Of a stretch of 64,000 nucleotides of DNA, positions 39,701-49,332 are shown one piece after another; position 1 is the stretch's first letter, and each line of letters begins with the position of its first letter. A program made the translations under genes and the position numbers. The DNA comes from Parus major. Its lineage: Eukaryota; Chordata; Aves; Passeriformes; Paridae. The notes below the pieces were generated by a model. The model was not told where the DNA came from and did not search any database. It worked only from the letters and a program-made list of their open reading frames with translations. The DNA is taken from contig NC_031783.1 of the NCBI RefSeq assembly GCF_001522545.3, forward strand, positions 6,287,433 through 6,351,432. Direction: 5' to 3'.

Positions 39701-42390
39701 GCTTGGAGGGATGGAGATCACTTCTGAGTCCCATTAAACAACTTGGTAAAAGTCAGGTATAAATTATATGACTATATACACTTTTTCTGAAGTAAACACA
39801 CATGACTTCAAAATACAGATCTGAAAGAATCACTATTGTCCTTTGTTTTTCCAGTGTCTCAAACAGTAGCAATCTGAGAGGGTGCAATATTTTCATACAG
39901 GCTTTTATGAGCAGCAATCACTAAAGCAGGGACAAATTCAGTTGCACTGCTGATGAACAGACTCAGCAAAGCTCCAGTGTCCCCCCCAGCCATCTGATAA
40001 AACAGCTCACACGACATTAGGCAGTCCTAAAACATAAAGTGGGCTGGAGCTTTCAAGCTGTGAATTCCAGAGGTTCCCCTCCTAACTATTATTGGATTGG
40101 ACAAAGCATCATTGTCCCAAATGAAATCAAACACAAAGAGCATGAAGAATTAGTCCATTTCCACTGAAGAATTTACTGTGATGCATTTTTAATATAGCTT
40201 GTACATACAGACAAGCTAGGAAATACCCAACTCGCACTGAGATACCTGTATTGAGGTGCTTGAAAATGGTCTCCTAGAACCCTCTAGATCATTCTACATC
40301 CTACATCAGTTTATTACAAACTTCTCTCTTCACAGCAATACTCACTGCTCAACATGTCACATGCCCAGGGCACCACATATGAGGTTTAGTATCTCAGGCA
40401 TGAGGGGTGCACTGCCCTTCAGGATTTTATGAACTATCAATAGGAATTTACACCTCATCTTGTTACAACTTGGTTTAAGGTTACTGATGAAACCAAGTGC
40501 ATCCATCTACTGTGTTGTAATTTCAAGGTCAAGTAAGTTTCAGTCAATGTACATCCAAGTAGGATTGTAGGGCTCTTTTATTACAGTTTGAATTATGCCA
40601 GTATCTCATGTCTATTACAAGTTCAGCTAACAAAGACCAGGACCTCCTCAATGCATAGCTTCCCCCCAAAAAACCAAAATCAGCCACTGTAATGAAAGAG
40701 AGCTGCAGTTCAAGGCTAGCAAAATAAAAAGTAAAATACAAGGGATAAACTCTTTCATGAAGTGTTAGAAACTGTGTTTCCTTACCTTCTGCTCCACACA
40801 GAGAGGGGAAAAAAAAAAAGGATAATACATACAAATACTAAAAAATAAAAGGCTATATAAAATTTCATACAATGATATCTTAGATTCAGGGGAATAAAAA
40901 GATGAATGCAAAGTTTAAAGTTAGAACAAGGTCTTCAGTATGTAGTGCAATTTAAATATGCACTTAAATTCCACTAACTTCAACAATCCTTAGGTACATT
41001 CTTTAATGCTATCATAAATTAGGACCAGTTGTTATAACCCATCCACAGAACAAGCAGACATCTGAAATTAATATGCAACTCTGAATTCTTTTCATTGGAG
41101 GCAGAACTTCCAGGAGATACACAGGCAACCCAAAATTTCCATCAGGATGAAGAATTGTCCAGCATGTAATTTAACTGACAGTTACAGCCCATCTGGTACT
41201 TGAGTAGCATACAGGATGAGCTCGCCTAGAATATACCCAAAACCTCTTTACTGAAGCCAGAAATGTAACATTTTCAAAATACAGCACTTTATATGGTACC
41301 GCTGTTTCCCAAAACAACAATGAGAAACCTAGACTGTACATAGGATATCTTACCTCCGATGGTACAAGTGTATCACAGGAAAATAAAAGAAATGCTTCTG
41401 CTTCCTGCACTTCCCCTGGTTCCACCAGCAATTTACAGCCACAAACAGCACCTGCAAAGTAGGTAAAAATTCACAGCTAAAAAAGTACACTACTGTGACC
41501 TACTTTATCCAAGATGTACTTTGATGTACTTTTTCTAATCCATTTCATCTGATATTTTCAGGGTCTTTTCAACTCAGCAGTCCGTATCTGTCACAGACAG
41601 ATTTTTAAAATTTTATTATTTTTCTCATTTTGCAACAGCAATCCTTTTGGTCACTATTCTTTCTAGCTTTCATGTTTCTTAATCTAAATCCTTCAAATTT
41701 ATTAATTTAATCACAACCCACATTAATTACTTTTTCTGCAGAGTGGAGCTCAACATGTGGAAGTTTATGACAGCTGTAACTGTGAAGCGTTCACAGGCAC
41801 CCAACTATTTGAAAGCAGTGCTGTGGTTACAATCTTTATTAGATTACCAATGTCTCCAACTATCCCAGAACTGGAAGCAAATTCTGTGGAATTTCTGTCT
41901 GAAGGCAGGTGAATAAATCTGAGAAAACTTTACAAGAAACTTGTAGGCTTCCCATTCAAAAGCAGAAATAACAGACTGAGCAGGAATCACAGGCTGTCTC
42001 CATTTATTCCACCACTCTGTATGCTAAATTAAAATTAAGGTGAGCAATGAGTTTTCCTAAAATGTGAGCATTCAAGTCCTACTGCTCCTCATGGGAAGAC
42101 AGGAATCAGCATCAGCTTGGACACTGAAAAGCTATCAGGTTATGCTTAAGATTGGTATCTTCTCTGGAGTTACCTGGTCTGACAATCTGCTGGCCACGTG
42201 TTCTATTTCTTCTCTTGCTGCAATGGACTGCCCACACCATGGCGCATAGAAGAAATACAGCACAATTTCTGAATCCTGACGGAGCTGATCTGCATAGTCT
42301 AACTGCCCTCGAAAAAGATCAGTGACTGGAGATCTTGTGGAGAAAAAATTCACTGGAAGCTTCGCTGGCATTGTTACATCTTTTGCTCGG
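21165..42390 (-). CDS. TXNDC11: Thioredoxin domain-containing protein 11 (coding exons 2-12; exon 1 missing)
   Basis: Eleven exons join in frame to about 866 residues; human TXNDC11 has 958 or 985 depending on isoform, about 90 of them from exon 1. In order they hold an N-terminal thioredoxin-like domain with Trp-Cys-Gly-Gln-Ser (resolving Cys replaced), a middle region with a Cys-rich segment ([19 protein letters not shown]) and several Asn-X-Thr sequons, a second thioredoxin domain with the full WCGFC motif, and a C-terminal coiled coil rich in Leu, Glu and Gln. From work on the family: it is an ER membrane protein, first found as the DUOX-binding factor EFP1, and it pairs by disulfide with EDEM2 to drive mannose trimming in ERAD. 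The gene converges on SNN and lies just downstream of ZC3H7A. The N-terminal membrane anchor is not visible; it probably falls in the assembly gap. Confidence 0.97.
21793..24382 (-). other. TXNDC11: TXNDC11 last intron
   Basis: A 2.6-kb intron of unique sequence. The open frames seen on both strands are short and unrelated to the gene. No mobile element was recognised. Confidence 0.7.
24383..24463 (-). CDS. TXNDC11: TXNDC11 exon: end of second thioredoxin fold
   Basis: This 81-bp exon encodes [19 protein letters not shown] followed by ILFFPHQ. It contains the cis-proline region (LPT) that packs against a thioredoxin active site. Acceptor CTCACAG and donor GTAATG; both junctions split an Arg codon (AG|A, AG|G). 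Confidence 0.95.
24464..25892 (-). other. TXNDC11: TXNDC11 intron with AT-rich simple sequence
   Basis: A 1.4-kb intron. Bases 25380-25500 are dense in ATATA/TATAT steps without a clean repeat unit. Nothing gene-like was seen. Confidence 0.65.
25893..26002 (-). CDS. TXNDC11: TXNDC11 exon: second thioredoxin active site (WCGFC)
   Basis: This 110-bp exon begins [14 protein letters not shown] and runs to DSFTVAR. Cys-Gly-Phe-Cys is the redox motif that in human TXNDC11 forms the mixed disulfide with EDEM2. The residue before Trp-Cys is Gln here (AQWC), where the thioredoxin/PDI family nearly always has Pro (APWC). Acceptor TTTTCCAG, donor GTAAAA. Confidence 0.96.
26691..26836 (-). CDS. TXNDC11: TXNDC11 exon: linker before second thioredoxin domain
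   Basis: This 146-bp exon encodes [18 protein letters not shown], then a divergent acidic stretch, then [19 protein letters not shown]. The first Glu codon is split (G|AG). Acceptor CATTCCAG, donor GTAACA. The exon ends on a complete codon, so the next begins directly with the thioredoxin beta strand. Confidence 0.95.
26837..29067 (-). other. TXNDC11: TXNDC11 intron
   Basis: A 2.2-kb AT-rich intron. A frame at 27986-28318 and a GTTT-rich stretch near 28628-28664 are the only local features. No gene or CR1 copy was recognised. Confidence 0.65.
29068..29851 (-). CDS. TXNDC11: TXNDC11 large central exon, Cys-rich luminal region
   Basis: At 784 bp this is the longest internal exon. It opens [11 protein letters not shown], then a poorly conserved acidic stretch. 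The conserved core follows: [61 protein letters not shown] and [20 protein letters not shown]. It ends with the LYAERLGA and [17 protein letters not shown] blocks. Multiple paired cysteines and Asn-X-Thr sites fit an ER-luminal location. Acceptor CCATAG, donor GTACAG. Confidence 0.96.
29852..32268 (-). other. TXNDC11: TXNDC11 intron
   Basis: A 2.4-kb intron of unique sequence. Short open frames on both strands lack any family signature. No repeat family was recognised. Confidence 0.65.
32269..32469 (-). CDS. TXNDC11: TXNDC11 exon ([12 protein letters not shown] block)
   Basis: Exactly 67 codons: [20 protein letters not shown], then [20 protein letters not shown] and [20 protein letters not shown]. 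These blocks are highly conserved in vertebrate TXNDC11. Acceptor CTCCAAG, donor GTAAGT; both borders fall between codons, so exon skipping would keep the frame. Confidence 0.96.
33428..33540 (-). CDS. TXNDC11: TXNDC11 exon (DYLGTIRFG block)
   Basis: This 113-bp exon encodes (D)[19 protein letters not shown] and continues to [10 protein letters not shown]. The first Asp codon is split G|AT. Acceptor CTTTCAG, donor GTGAGT. Confidence 0.95.
34698..34791 (-). CDS. TXNDC11: TXNDC11 exon ([16 protein letters not shown] block)
   Basis: This 94-bp exon encodes [14 protein letters not shown], then [17 protein letters not shown], and ends with one base (G) of the next codon. Acceptor TTTTTTCAG, donor GTAAAA. 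In the long human isoform a cassette of about 27 residues follows here; none was found before the next exon at 33540. Confidence 0.95.
34792..39361 (-). other. TXNDC11: TXNDC11 longest visible intron
   Basis: A 4.6-kb intron with a 26-base poly-T run (35867-35892), AT-rich self-complementary sequence around 36500-36550, and a GC-richer, unrecognised patch at about 38400-38650. No exon or CR1 copy was identified. Confidence 0.6.
35867..35892 (-). repeat. 26-base poly-T run (poly-A on - strand)
   Basis: An uninterrupted run of 26 T. On the - strand it is a poly-A tract and could mark the end of an old retroposed copy, but the adjoining sequence matches no gene I recognise and no target-site duplication is obvious. 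Confidence 0.8.
39362..39491 (-). CDS. TXNDC11: TXNDC11 exon ([18 protein letters not shown] block)
   Basis: This 130-bp exon encodes [38 protein letters not shown] and SNYE, the end of the first thioredoxin fold and the following helix. The first Ser codon is split AG|T. Acceptor GTACTAG, donor GTACTT. Confidence 0.95.
41354..41451 (-). CDS. TXNDC11: TXNDC11 exon ([17 protein letters not shown] block)
   Basis: This 98-bp exon encodes [32 protein letters not shown] and two bases of Ser. It is the beta strand, helix and cis-Pro region after the first CGQS site. Acceptor CTTTGCAG, donor GTAAGA. A longer open frame overlapping here in another phase (41171-41431) is a shadow. Confidence 0.95.
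42174..42390 (-). CDS. TXNDC11: TXNDC11 exon 2: first thioredoxin domain with CGQS site
   Basis: This 217-bp exon begins [20 protein letters not shown], continues through [11 protein letters not shown], and has [19 protein letters not shown] and ASRLSDQ. Ser replaces the second active-site Cys, as in mammalian TXNDC11, so this domain cannot act as a standard CxxC oxidoreductase. The exon starts with one base of a split Ser codon, showing that an upstream coding exon must exist. Acceptor TTCCTGCAG, donor GTAACT. Confidence 0.97.
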
Positions 42391-42639
42391 CTGCAGGAAG
42401 AGAATCAAGAGTGGTTATTGAGACTGTTCAGCAGTAGTTAAAAAAGTGTGTCCAAAGCCCCAAGTTTTATTCTTAGCAAAAGTCATGCAATGACAAAACT
42501 TTAGAAATTGATGCAGAACAACTACAATTTATGTTATCTGAATTAGTTTTAAAAAATACTATAAAAATCTAAAGATCACTCTTCACAAGCTTTAGAAAGT
42601 CACACTCTGATACCATGCACTGTGTTTATGGGTATGTTA

Positions 42640-42683
42640 GCTCACACTCTTATGGCTGGTTGCTCACACTCTTATGGTTGGTT
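42640..42683. repeat. 22-bp tandem duplication
   Basis: The unit GCTCACACTCTTATGGCTGG plus TT is repeated head to tail with a single C/T difference. It is a recent local duplication in intron 1 of TXNDC11. Confidence 0.9.
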
Positions 42684-45600
42684 GCTGTAGAGCATAAAAT
42701 TACCAGGAAGAGTGATTTCTTTTCATTTCTTCCCTGGTCTCATCCTCTTTTAACACTTGTACTTTAAGTAACAGCACCCTGATAAGAAAGAAGACACTGG
42801 TCATAAAGTTTTGTGATGTGTTGTTTATATAAACAGAGCCTGTTACATTGCCTTAGGCTTTGTTTTACAGTATTCTTTACTTGCATTATTTTATATTGTA
42901 TTAGGAAAATATATAGAAAAATGCACTAGTTTATTTTACTGATGAGAGCAGGGACTGCAAACTCTTCAGGGCACATCAATGTAAGGACAGTATCAACAAA
43001 TTGAGAGTCAAAATTTAAAGAGATTATGACAAATGAAGTTTTTTAAGATAAATTAGATAGGACAGTAAGTAATACAAAGAACATAAACCAAATAGTCAAG
43101 AAACCCTTTATATCAAATCAGGAATCAAATAATTCAGAATTTGGGACTTGCAAGGTGTTCAGAAGTTGCTATGGTATAATCTGCCTTAAATGTGAGTGAT
43201 CATAGTCTCTTTTTATATTGTCTTCATTTTAAAATTTTTCACTAGCTATATTTACACTAGTGTAAGCCAGACTGAAAACTGGACACCACTGACATGCTCA
43301 ATTTTGCCATGGTTCATAATGGGACTGTAAATTTTAGGAGACTGTACATTTCTTTACTTTGTGGGAATTGGTTTTACTTTGCTGCAATAAAAAGCTAATA
43401 CAAAAATCTTATTCTCTGATACTTGATCCTTCTCGGGTTAAAATCTTAATAATTGTGATAAAATTATGGAGCCCTGAACAATGTCAAACTCATATATTAA
43501 GCAACTTCCTAAAAACTCTGCCACACTTTCAAATGTTACTATTTCTCTAGTTTTAAAGTACATTTGTCTTTATAATACATCAAAAAACTGTATTGTAGCT
43601 CTTCTCTAATTTCCAGGCTACTTGCTTTAACATTTTAGAATTGTCCCTGATATGCATCACAAGTTATAGAAATTCTTAATTTGTATATAAGAGGAAATTG
43701 CTTCTAAATCAAATCTTCAGAATGAGAATTTTGAGAACATTAAATGGCTCCTCCTGTTTATAATTCATTAATTGCTCCACTCATAACATTATGTTTTTCT
43801 ACTTTCTTCTATGGAATTCTACCTGTGTTCTTTCCCTTCTCCTCCACTCATCAACTCAGCATCTTCCCAACGCTTAAGCTCTTCAGTCAGCTCATAACCA
43901 ACACCTCTGGTTCCCTGCGATTCCTTCACCCCATGTTTATCCAAACTGCAGCTTCTTCCCATGGTTTCTGCCTGCTAGCTGGACAGGACACAGCTCCAGT
44001 GTGAGCTCTGACACACACAGGCTGATCAGCTGCTGAAAGCACAACACTTCTTCAGAGACAGCAGCTAGAATTTCTCCTCTCCATCTAGTTTAATGAAAAC
44101 AGACAACGTCAATATGTTTAAAACCTCTGCTTCCTCTACTGAATTAAACCAGAGAGAATGACTGGTTCAAGAATTACAGAGTAAGACTTAAAAATTAGAT
44201 AATGAATTGACTCCAAATTGCAAGAATGGGTAGAACACTTCAGTAGAAGTCCCATGACATGAGTGAGTCAGAAACTACATGACTACCTTCAAATATGATC
44301 AAAACTCCAGTAATTATTAAATGCCAAAACATATTCAATCAATAGCTAACAGCTGCTTAAGGAGATTTGCTAAGTAGTGTCGTCCTCTGCAACACCAAAC
44401 ATAATCGAATACTTTGACTAATTTCCCTAAGAAAACCCCTAAAACTTACACATGTATAAACGGAGGATTATGTAAGAAATGATTACACAAACATAATAAT
44501 CACAAACTGTTTATTAAGACACTGATTGTGTTACTTAGCTGCTGCCAGAGCCTAAAAAACTTAAACTATCCATGAGAACACCCTGGTAATAGAGGGAAAC
44601 ACATACAAGTGCCAACAGGACCAGCAGCCCTTTTGATTGCACAGCGCTGAGAGTGGGGCTGTCTCAAAGACATCTGTATAGTGCCAGAAATAATTAAAGT
44701 TCTAGACCACAGGCTTTCCATAACAACCCATGCTAGGTCAGGTCTCATCTGGCTATTCCTTGAGTCACTCTAAACCCGCAAGACTTCAAATCCCACTAAT
44801 GGACTGCCTTGTAGTACAGGAATTTTCCCTTTCTGTACTTTTTATTAATTGATCTTGAAAGTTACATACTATATGAACAGTGGTAATACCTACGCCCTGG
44901 TGCTGTGTCTTGCTAGCAAATCACACTGACATGTGGTGAGAAACTATGTCCTGTATTTATACTTAACATGTGAAATTAACCATGCTCCAAATTGCACAAG
45001 GAATTTTTACATCTGAATTTTCCATATTTCTGACAGCAACCAAACAGGGAATACCTATCTGATATTAGTCTATAGAACTACAATCTGAAAAGTTGAACCC
45101 CTTTAATCAAACTTCTGTATTACAGGGTGGTGAGAGCCACATTCCAATCACATACCATCTGTGAGCTTTCAAACACAGCTAGCAGTAAAATGAGAGGAAT
45201 GAGCAGGTTTTAAATAGAGAGCAGGAAGCATTATTATAAGTATATAAAAAAGTATTATTTTCTTAGTAATGTAACACCAGGGAGATGATTATGTTCAGAA
45301 ATCCTTCACCATACATTCTAAAATATGGCAAGAATTTTACAATCACATCTACATTATCTGGTCACTGTGAAATAAAGTCTCCTGGAATGGAGGCACAGCT
45401 ACTCAGAGGCAATCATTCATAGACTTAAAATTCACTCTGATTCAAGTAATACACCCTTTATGGACAAGTAAGCAAAGAAGGCCTTAGCATTTTTCAGAAA
45501 CATTAGCTGTGAATCAAGAGTTTCATGGAACAAAAATTTGTCAGATGCTGTGGAACAGGGACATAATCAGTACCTTGCAGCCTTGTCCTAATCTCAAAAT

Positions 45601-46071
45601 TAAACCCCAAGTGAAGTACATGTTCTTAATATAGTATGACCTGGAGCACATAACAGTCACCTTGACCTAAAAGATTCAGACCCTGGTTTAGGCTCCAGAA
45701 CTGAGTAGCCTGTGCCCACCGTTCATTGCCACCACTCCCCACCCCTCCAGTACAAACATCTCCTGGCTCCACGTACACCAGCTCTGGGCAAACAGGAACT
45801 GCAGAGCCCTTTGCAAAGAAGGAAGTTCCAGCTCCCAAGAGGAGCACCACCAGACTGGCAGGGAAACTACGAAACATCTTTCTGTCCGAAGCAGGTGCAG
45901 GCAGAGGAAGGTGGTGACATCAACACATGAGCAGGCTCGTTTGGCCCCCGCAAATGCTGAGCGCCGAGGTCAGGGCTGCAGCCCAAAGCCCCTCGGCTCT
46001 TCTGCAGCAGTGCCAGGTCCCAGTTACCTCTGGAAATGAGCAAAAGCAGCTCCATCTCAACAAAGCGCCTG

Positions 46072-46400
46072 TTACAGGGCCACAGAATGGGTTAGGTTGG
46101 AAGGGACCACAGCAGGTCCTTTGGTACCACCTCTCCGCTCAGGCAGGGTCATCCCAGAGCGCACAGCACAGGACTGTGTCCATACGGTTCTGGAATATCT
46201 CCAGCAAGGGAGACTCCACAGCCTTTCTGGACAATCTGTCCCAGTGCTCGGTCACTCACAGGGAAGAAGTTCCTCCTCGTATTCAGGTACAACTTCCCGG
46301 GCATCAGTTCCTGCCCGTTCCTCCTGTTCCATTGCTGGGCCCCAGGGAGCAGAGCCTGGTTCATCGTCAGATACTGCCCTGCATATCCTGATACTGCCCT
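46072..46400 (-). mobile_element. CR1 LINE fragment, 3' end, - orientation
   Basis: Read on the + strand it follows the reverse complement of the avian CR1 3' region: CACAGAATGGGTTAGGTTGG then AAGGGACCACAG, CAGGGTCATCCCAGAGC, ATCTCCAGCAAGGGAGACTC, CCCAGTGCTCGGTCACTCAC, AGAAGTTCCTCCTCGTATTC. The 5' boundary is blurred by a short GATACTGCCCT duplication near 46369-46400. It lies in intron 1 of TXNDC11, in the sense orientation. Open frames through it are remnants or chance. Confidence 0.9.
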
Positions 46401-46439
46401 CAGGAGCGGGTGTCCCCGCGAAATCTGCCGCCACAGCAC

Positions 46440-47350
46440 AACACCCCAGTGGGACAGATGTCTCTTAAAACACTCCGCTCCCTCCCCAGCCACGACCTTA
46501 CGGCCCCTGCCCACCCCGCGGCCCCGCTGCCATCCCGCTGAGGGGGACACGGCGTCCCCCCCTCACGCGACCGGTCGCAGTTGCCCTGGGGACCCCATGC
46601 GCTGGGGCCCGGGAGGAGGTTCCGTCCCCCAGGCCGGGGATTCCCGTGCCCGACGCGGCTCGGCCGCAGCGGCTNNNNNNNNNNNNNNNNNNNNNNNNNN
46701 NNNNNNNNNNNNNNNNNNNNNNNNNNNNNNNNNNNNNNNNNNNNNNNNNNNNNNNNNNNNNNNNNNNNNNNNNNNNNNNNNNNNNNNNNNNNNNNNNNNN
46801 NNNNNNNNNNNNNNNNNNNNNNNNNNNNNNNNNNNNNNNNNNNNNNNNNNNNNNNNNNNNNNNNNNNNNNNNNNNNNNNNNNNNNNNNNNNNNNNNNNNN
46901 NNNNNNNNNNNNNNNNNNNNNNNNNNNNNNNNNNNNNNNNNNNNNNNNNNNNNNNNNNNNNNNNNNNNNNNNNNNNNNNNNNNNNNNNNNNNNNNNNNNN
47001 NNNNNNNNNNNNNNNNNNNNNNNNNNNNNNNNNNNNNNNNNNNNNNNNNNNNNNNNNNNNNNNNNNNNNNNNNNNNNNNNNNNNNNNNNNNNNNNNNNNN
47101 NNNNNNNNNNNNNNNNNNNNNNNNNNNCGCCCGCCCGAGCAGGCGCACGGCCGGCCCGGCGCTGCACGCCCTGCTCGCGGCACCAGACAGCCGGGACAGC
47201 GGGGCTGAGCTCGCCTCGTGCACTTGACACCGGAGAAACGGGACGGTGATTGCTGTGCTCGCCTCTTGCTCTCGGCATCGGCACCGTTACCAGTCCCGTG
47301 GTAATCCCCGAGCCCGCCCCCGGCAGCTATTCCCCAACAGCCCCACCCCG
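46440..47350 (-). promoter_or_regulatory. TXNDC11: CpG island at the TXNDC11 5' end (partly in gap)
   Basis: Both flanks of the N gap are very GC- and CpG-rich (46480-46674 and 47128-47350), then composition drops sharply to AT-rich on both sides. This is the only island upstream of exon 2 on this strand, so it is the likely TXNDC11 promoter and first exon. No TATA box is visible in the sequenced flanks. Confidence 0.75.
46675..47127. other. Assembly gap (453 N), probably hides TXNDC11 exon 1
   Basis: A run of 453 undetermined bases inside a CpG island. TXNDC11 needs an upstream exon giving about 90 residues with a Ser/Gly-rich start and a membrane anchor that ends in a split Ser codon. Neither flank encodes an anchor next to a donor, so the exon is probably inside. 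Frames that run through the N are meaningless. Confidence 0.85.
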
Positions 47351-47551
47351 CAGTCAGGAAAGATTTCACACCGGCCTTACAGAACAAGGATGTCATGTTT
47401 AGTTTTGTCTAGAATTACTTCCAATGATTTACAGAGCACTTACATTAAACAATGAAAGCATAAAATTGAGAAAACAATGCAGAAAGGCACACGATACAAT
47501 CAGGTTTGTCACACAAATAACAGTGTCCATAGTATTCTGTCTCACGCTCAC

Positions 47552-47557
47552 TTTATT
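47552..47557 (-). terminator. ZC3H7A: Distal ZC3H7A polyadenylation signal AATAAA
   Basis: The canonical hexamer (TTTATT on +) is the last one before the TXNDC11 CpG island. It would end the longest ZC3H7A transcript near 47525-47540. Confidence 0.45.
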
Positions 47558-48428
47558 ACAAACACTGTAAAAAAATCAGCACTGCAGCAGGTGGCATTTC
47601 AAGCACCAAGCTAGTTTCGTATTCCAGCGTACTGCAGCCCAGCCTGGGAGGAGCAGTCACTTCACAAGAGACCCAAGCCATGGCTGAAGCACACATAAGG
47701 TGTTGGTTTCAAATTTGCTGTGCTTTCGTGAAGTGAAAGGGACACGGCATCCATGTTGTGTAGGGGTATAATTGAACTTTGGTTCAATACTTTTTACATA
47801 CACAATGTATGCCCAATGACTACATTCGAACTACTGACGTCATTGTTAAAGCTCTTCTAATTATGTAAGGTCAGCCAGGAACAGAAAACTACCTGGGGGG
47901 TGGGAGGGAAGAAGAAACCTAGTTTTAGTTATTTTGAACGAATGGCTGAAAGAAACTTAGTTGGAGAAAAAAAATAAATAAGCAAACATAAAGCTGAATC
48001 TGCAGAGAAGCCAAAACACAACACAAGTGACTGGAAAGCCCAAAGGCTCAGCAGTCAGGACCCAGCTCAGCCCACAAATCGTTTTCCATTTCCTGTGCTC
48101 TGCAGCAAAGGCAATGGGAAGCACCATCCACCATGCAGCTGAGGCAGTGGTTCCAGTCCATGTCCAAGGCTGAGAACGTGTCCCAGCACTACGTAGCTCC
48201 AAACTGCTTGTCTATATCACAACTTACTGGCCATTTCTGTTACTTCAGTGAAGCCATGAGCTAATGACAATACAGAAAACTGCAAACGAGCTGCTAGCGA
48301 CACAAATACCAACTCAGTAAATGTTTAGCTACAGGTGCTCAAGCTTTTGCTAACTGGCAAATCATTGTTTTTACAAAATCTCAATCCTGAGAGGCTACAT
48401 GCAGAAAACAGCTTTGTGTAAAGTTCTC

Positions 48429-48434
48429 TTTATT
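48429..48434 (-). terminator. ZC3H7A: Proximal ZC3H7A polyadenylation signal AATAAA
   Basis: Canonical hexamer about 710 bases after the stop codon; a candidate for the shorter 3'UTR isoform. Confidence 0.45.
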
Positions 48435-49142
48435 ACAGGCAACATTAGTCCATACAATAATACACAATACTGACATACAAGTGTAATCTTTCAAAATCAT
48501 CATTTAAACAGCAAAGACCAAGAAACAGAATTTTAACTACTTCATTTTCAAAAATTAATACTTTTTTCCTCCCAAGATCCTTTTTCAGTAAATTATATTG
48601 AAACATACAAATAGAGAAAAAATACCCATTCAACATATATTGTAGTTAAATGGTTATTTTGTTTAAAATCTTTAATAAGAAAATCCTTTTTAGCAACCTA
48701 CATATAGATAAGTAGCAAACTTTGTTTTAAACAAATCCTCTCCATTAAAAGATCTGAAGAATTTTCATCCATCATTTTCTTAGCCCACCACTCTCTTTTG
48801 CAATACCTTGATACCTTTAAAGTTTTTCAACTGAAGGTCTGAGACTAGGGGGCTTCCTAGATATTATAACCACTCTTGCCCCCTTCTATTTCCTAACTTT
48901 CTGTCCAACAGGAGGTGAGTAAGCACATAATACTTCAGATTTTTTTAATCACCACTCTGTTTCATGAGAGCATAGACAGGTCTGCTCAATCCCCCTAAAT
49001 CTACCATACTTTGCTGTTCAGGAGGAACAATGTATGCCAATAAAAGCAGAAAACCTGCAGCTTTTCTGTCACATGCTTTTGATTATTGTCAAATTTTCTG
49101 GTTTATGCTTCCAGCTAATAACATGTATGTGTCATCTCAGTA

Positions 49143-49332
49143 TTAGTTTAAATCTTTAAACAAAAAACTATATTTTCCAAAGTCATTATCACTGGGAGCA
49201 ATCAAGTGGTCTTTTCTTGCTTTGCTGAGTTTCATTCTTAAAACTTGTCTTCGTTCTTCCCACTCACGGAGTTCAGCATTTCCATGGGCAAATTTACAGT
49301 TGTTTCCTTCAGTGCAAGTACCAGCCATATAT
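49143..49332 (-). CDS. ZC3H7A: ZC3H7A last exon: C-terminal CCCH finger and stop
   Basis: Begins with the last base of a split Arg codon, then YMAGTCTEGNNCKFAHGNAE, EWEERRQVLRMKLSKARKDH and DNDFGKYSFLFKDLN before TAA. The first Cys of this finger (ICDR) is in the preceding exon. Acceptor CTTAACAG. Confidence 0.96.

Larger units (their letters stand above)
42391..46674 (-). other. TXNDC11: TXNDC11 intron 1 (visible part)
   Basis: At least 4.3 kb between exon 2 and the gap. It holds a 22-bp tandem duplication (42640-42683), a CR1 fragment (about 46072-46400) and rising GC content towards the island. A frame at 45626-45877 has a hydrophobic start but no convincing splice link. Confidence 0.65.
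47530..49142 (-). other. ZC3H7A: ZC3H7A 3'UTR
   Basis: After the stop codon at 49143-49145 the first AATAAA on the - strand is at 48429-48434 and a second at 47552-47557, so 3'UTRs of about 0.7 or 1.6 kb are possible. No other exon or repeat was recognised. The longer form would end about 200-400 bases from the TXNDC11 island on the same strand. Confidence 0.55.

Noticed and set aside
41171..41431. 86-codon minus frame over a TXNDC11 exon.
   Set aside because: Wrong phase; the true exon (41354-41451) reads [14 protein letters not shown] in another frame with proper splice sites.
45626..45877. Minus-strand frame beginning with a signal-peptide-like hydrophobic stretch, between the gap and TXNDC11 exon 2.
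   Set aside because: It resembles no part of TXNDC11, has no convincing donor in phase with exon 2 and sits outside the island core. Kept only as a remote alternative first exon.
45927..46550. Frames of 154, 123 and 133 codons near 46.0-46.5 kb.
   Set aside because: They overlie the CR1 fragment and adjoining GC-rich sequence; reading phase does not follow the CR1 ORF2 protein over any length.
46400..47396. Open frames of 193-294 codons spanning the N run on both strands.
   Set aside because: Most of each frame is undetermined bases; they are open only because N cannot form stops.
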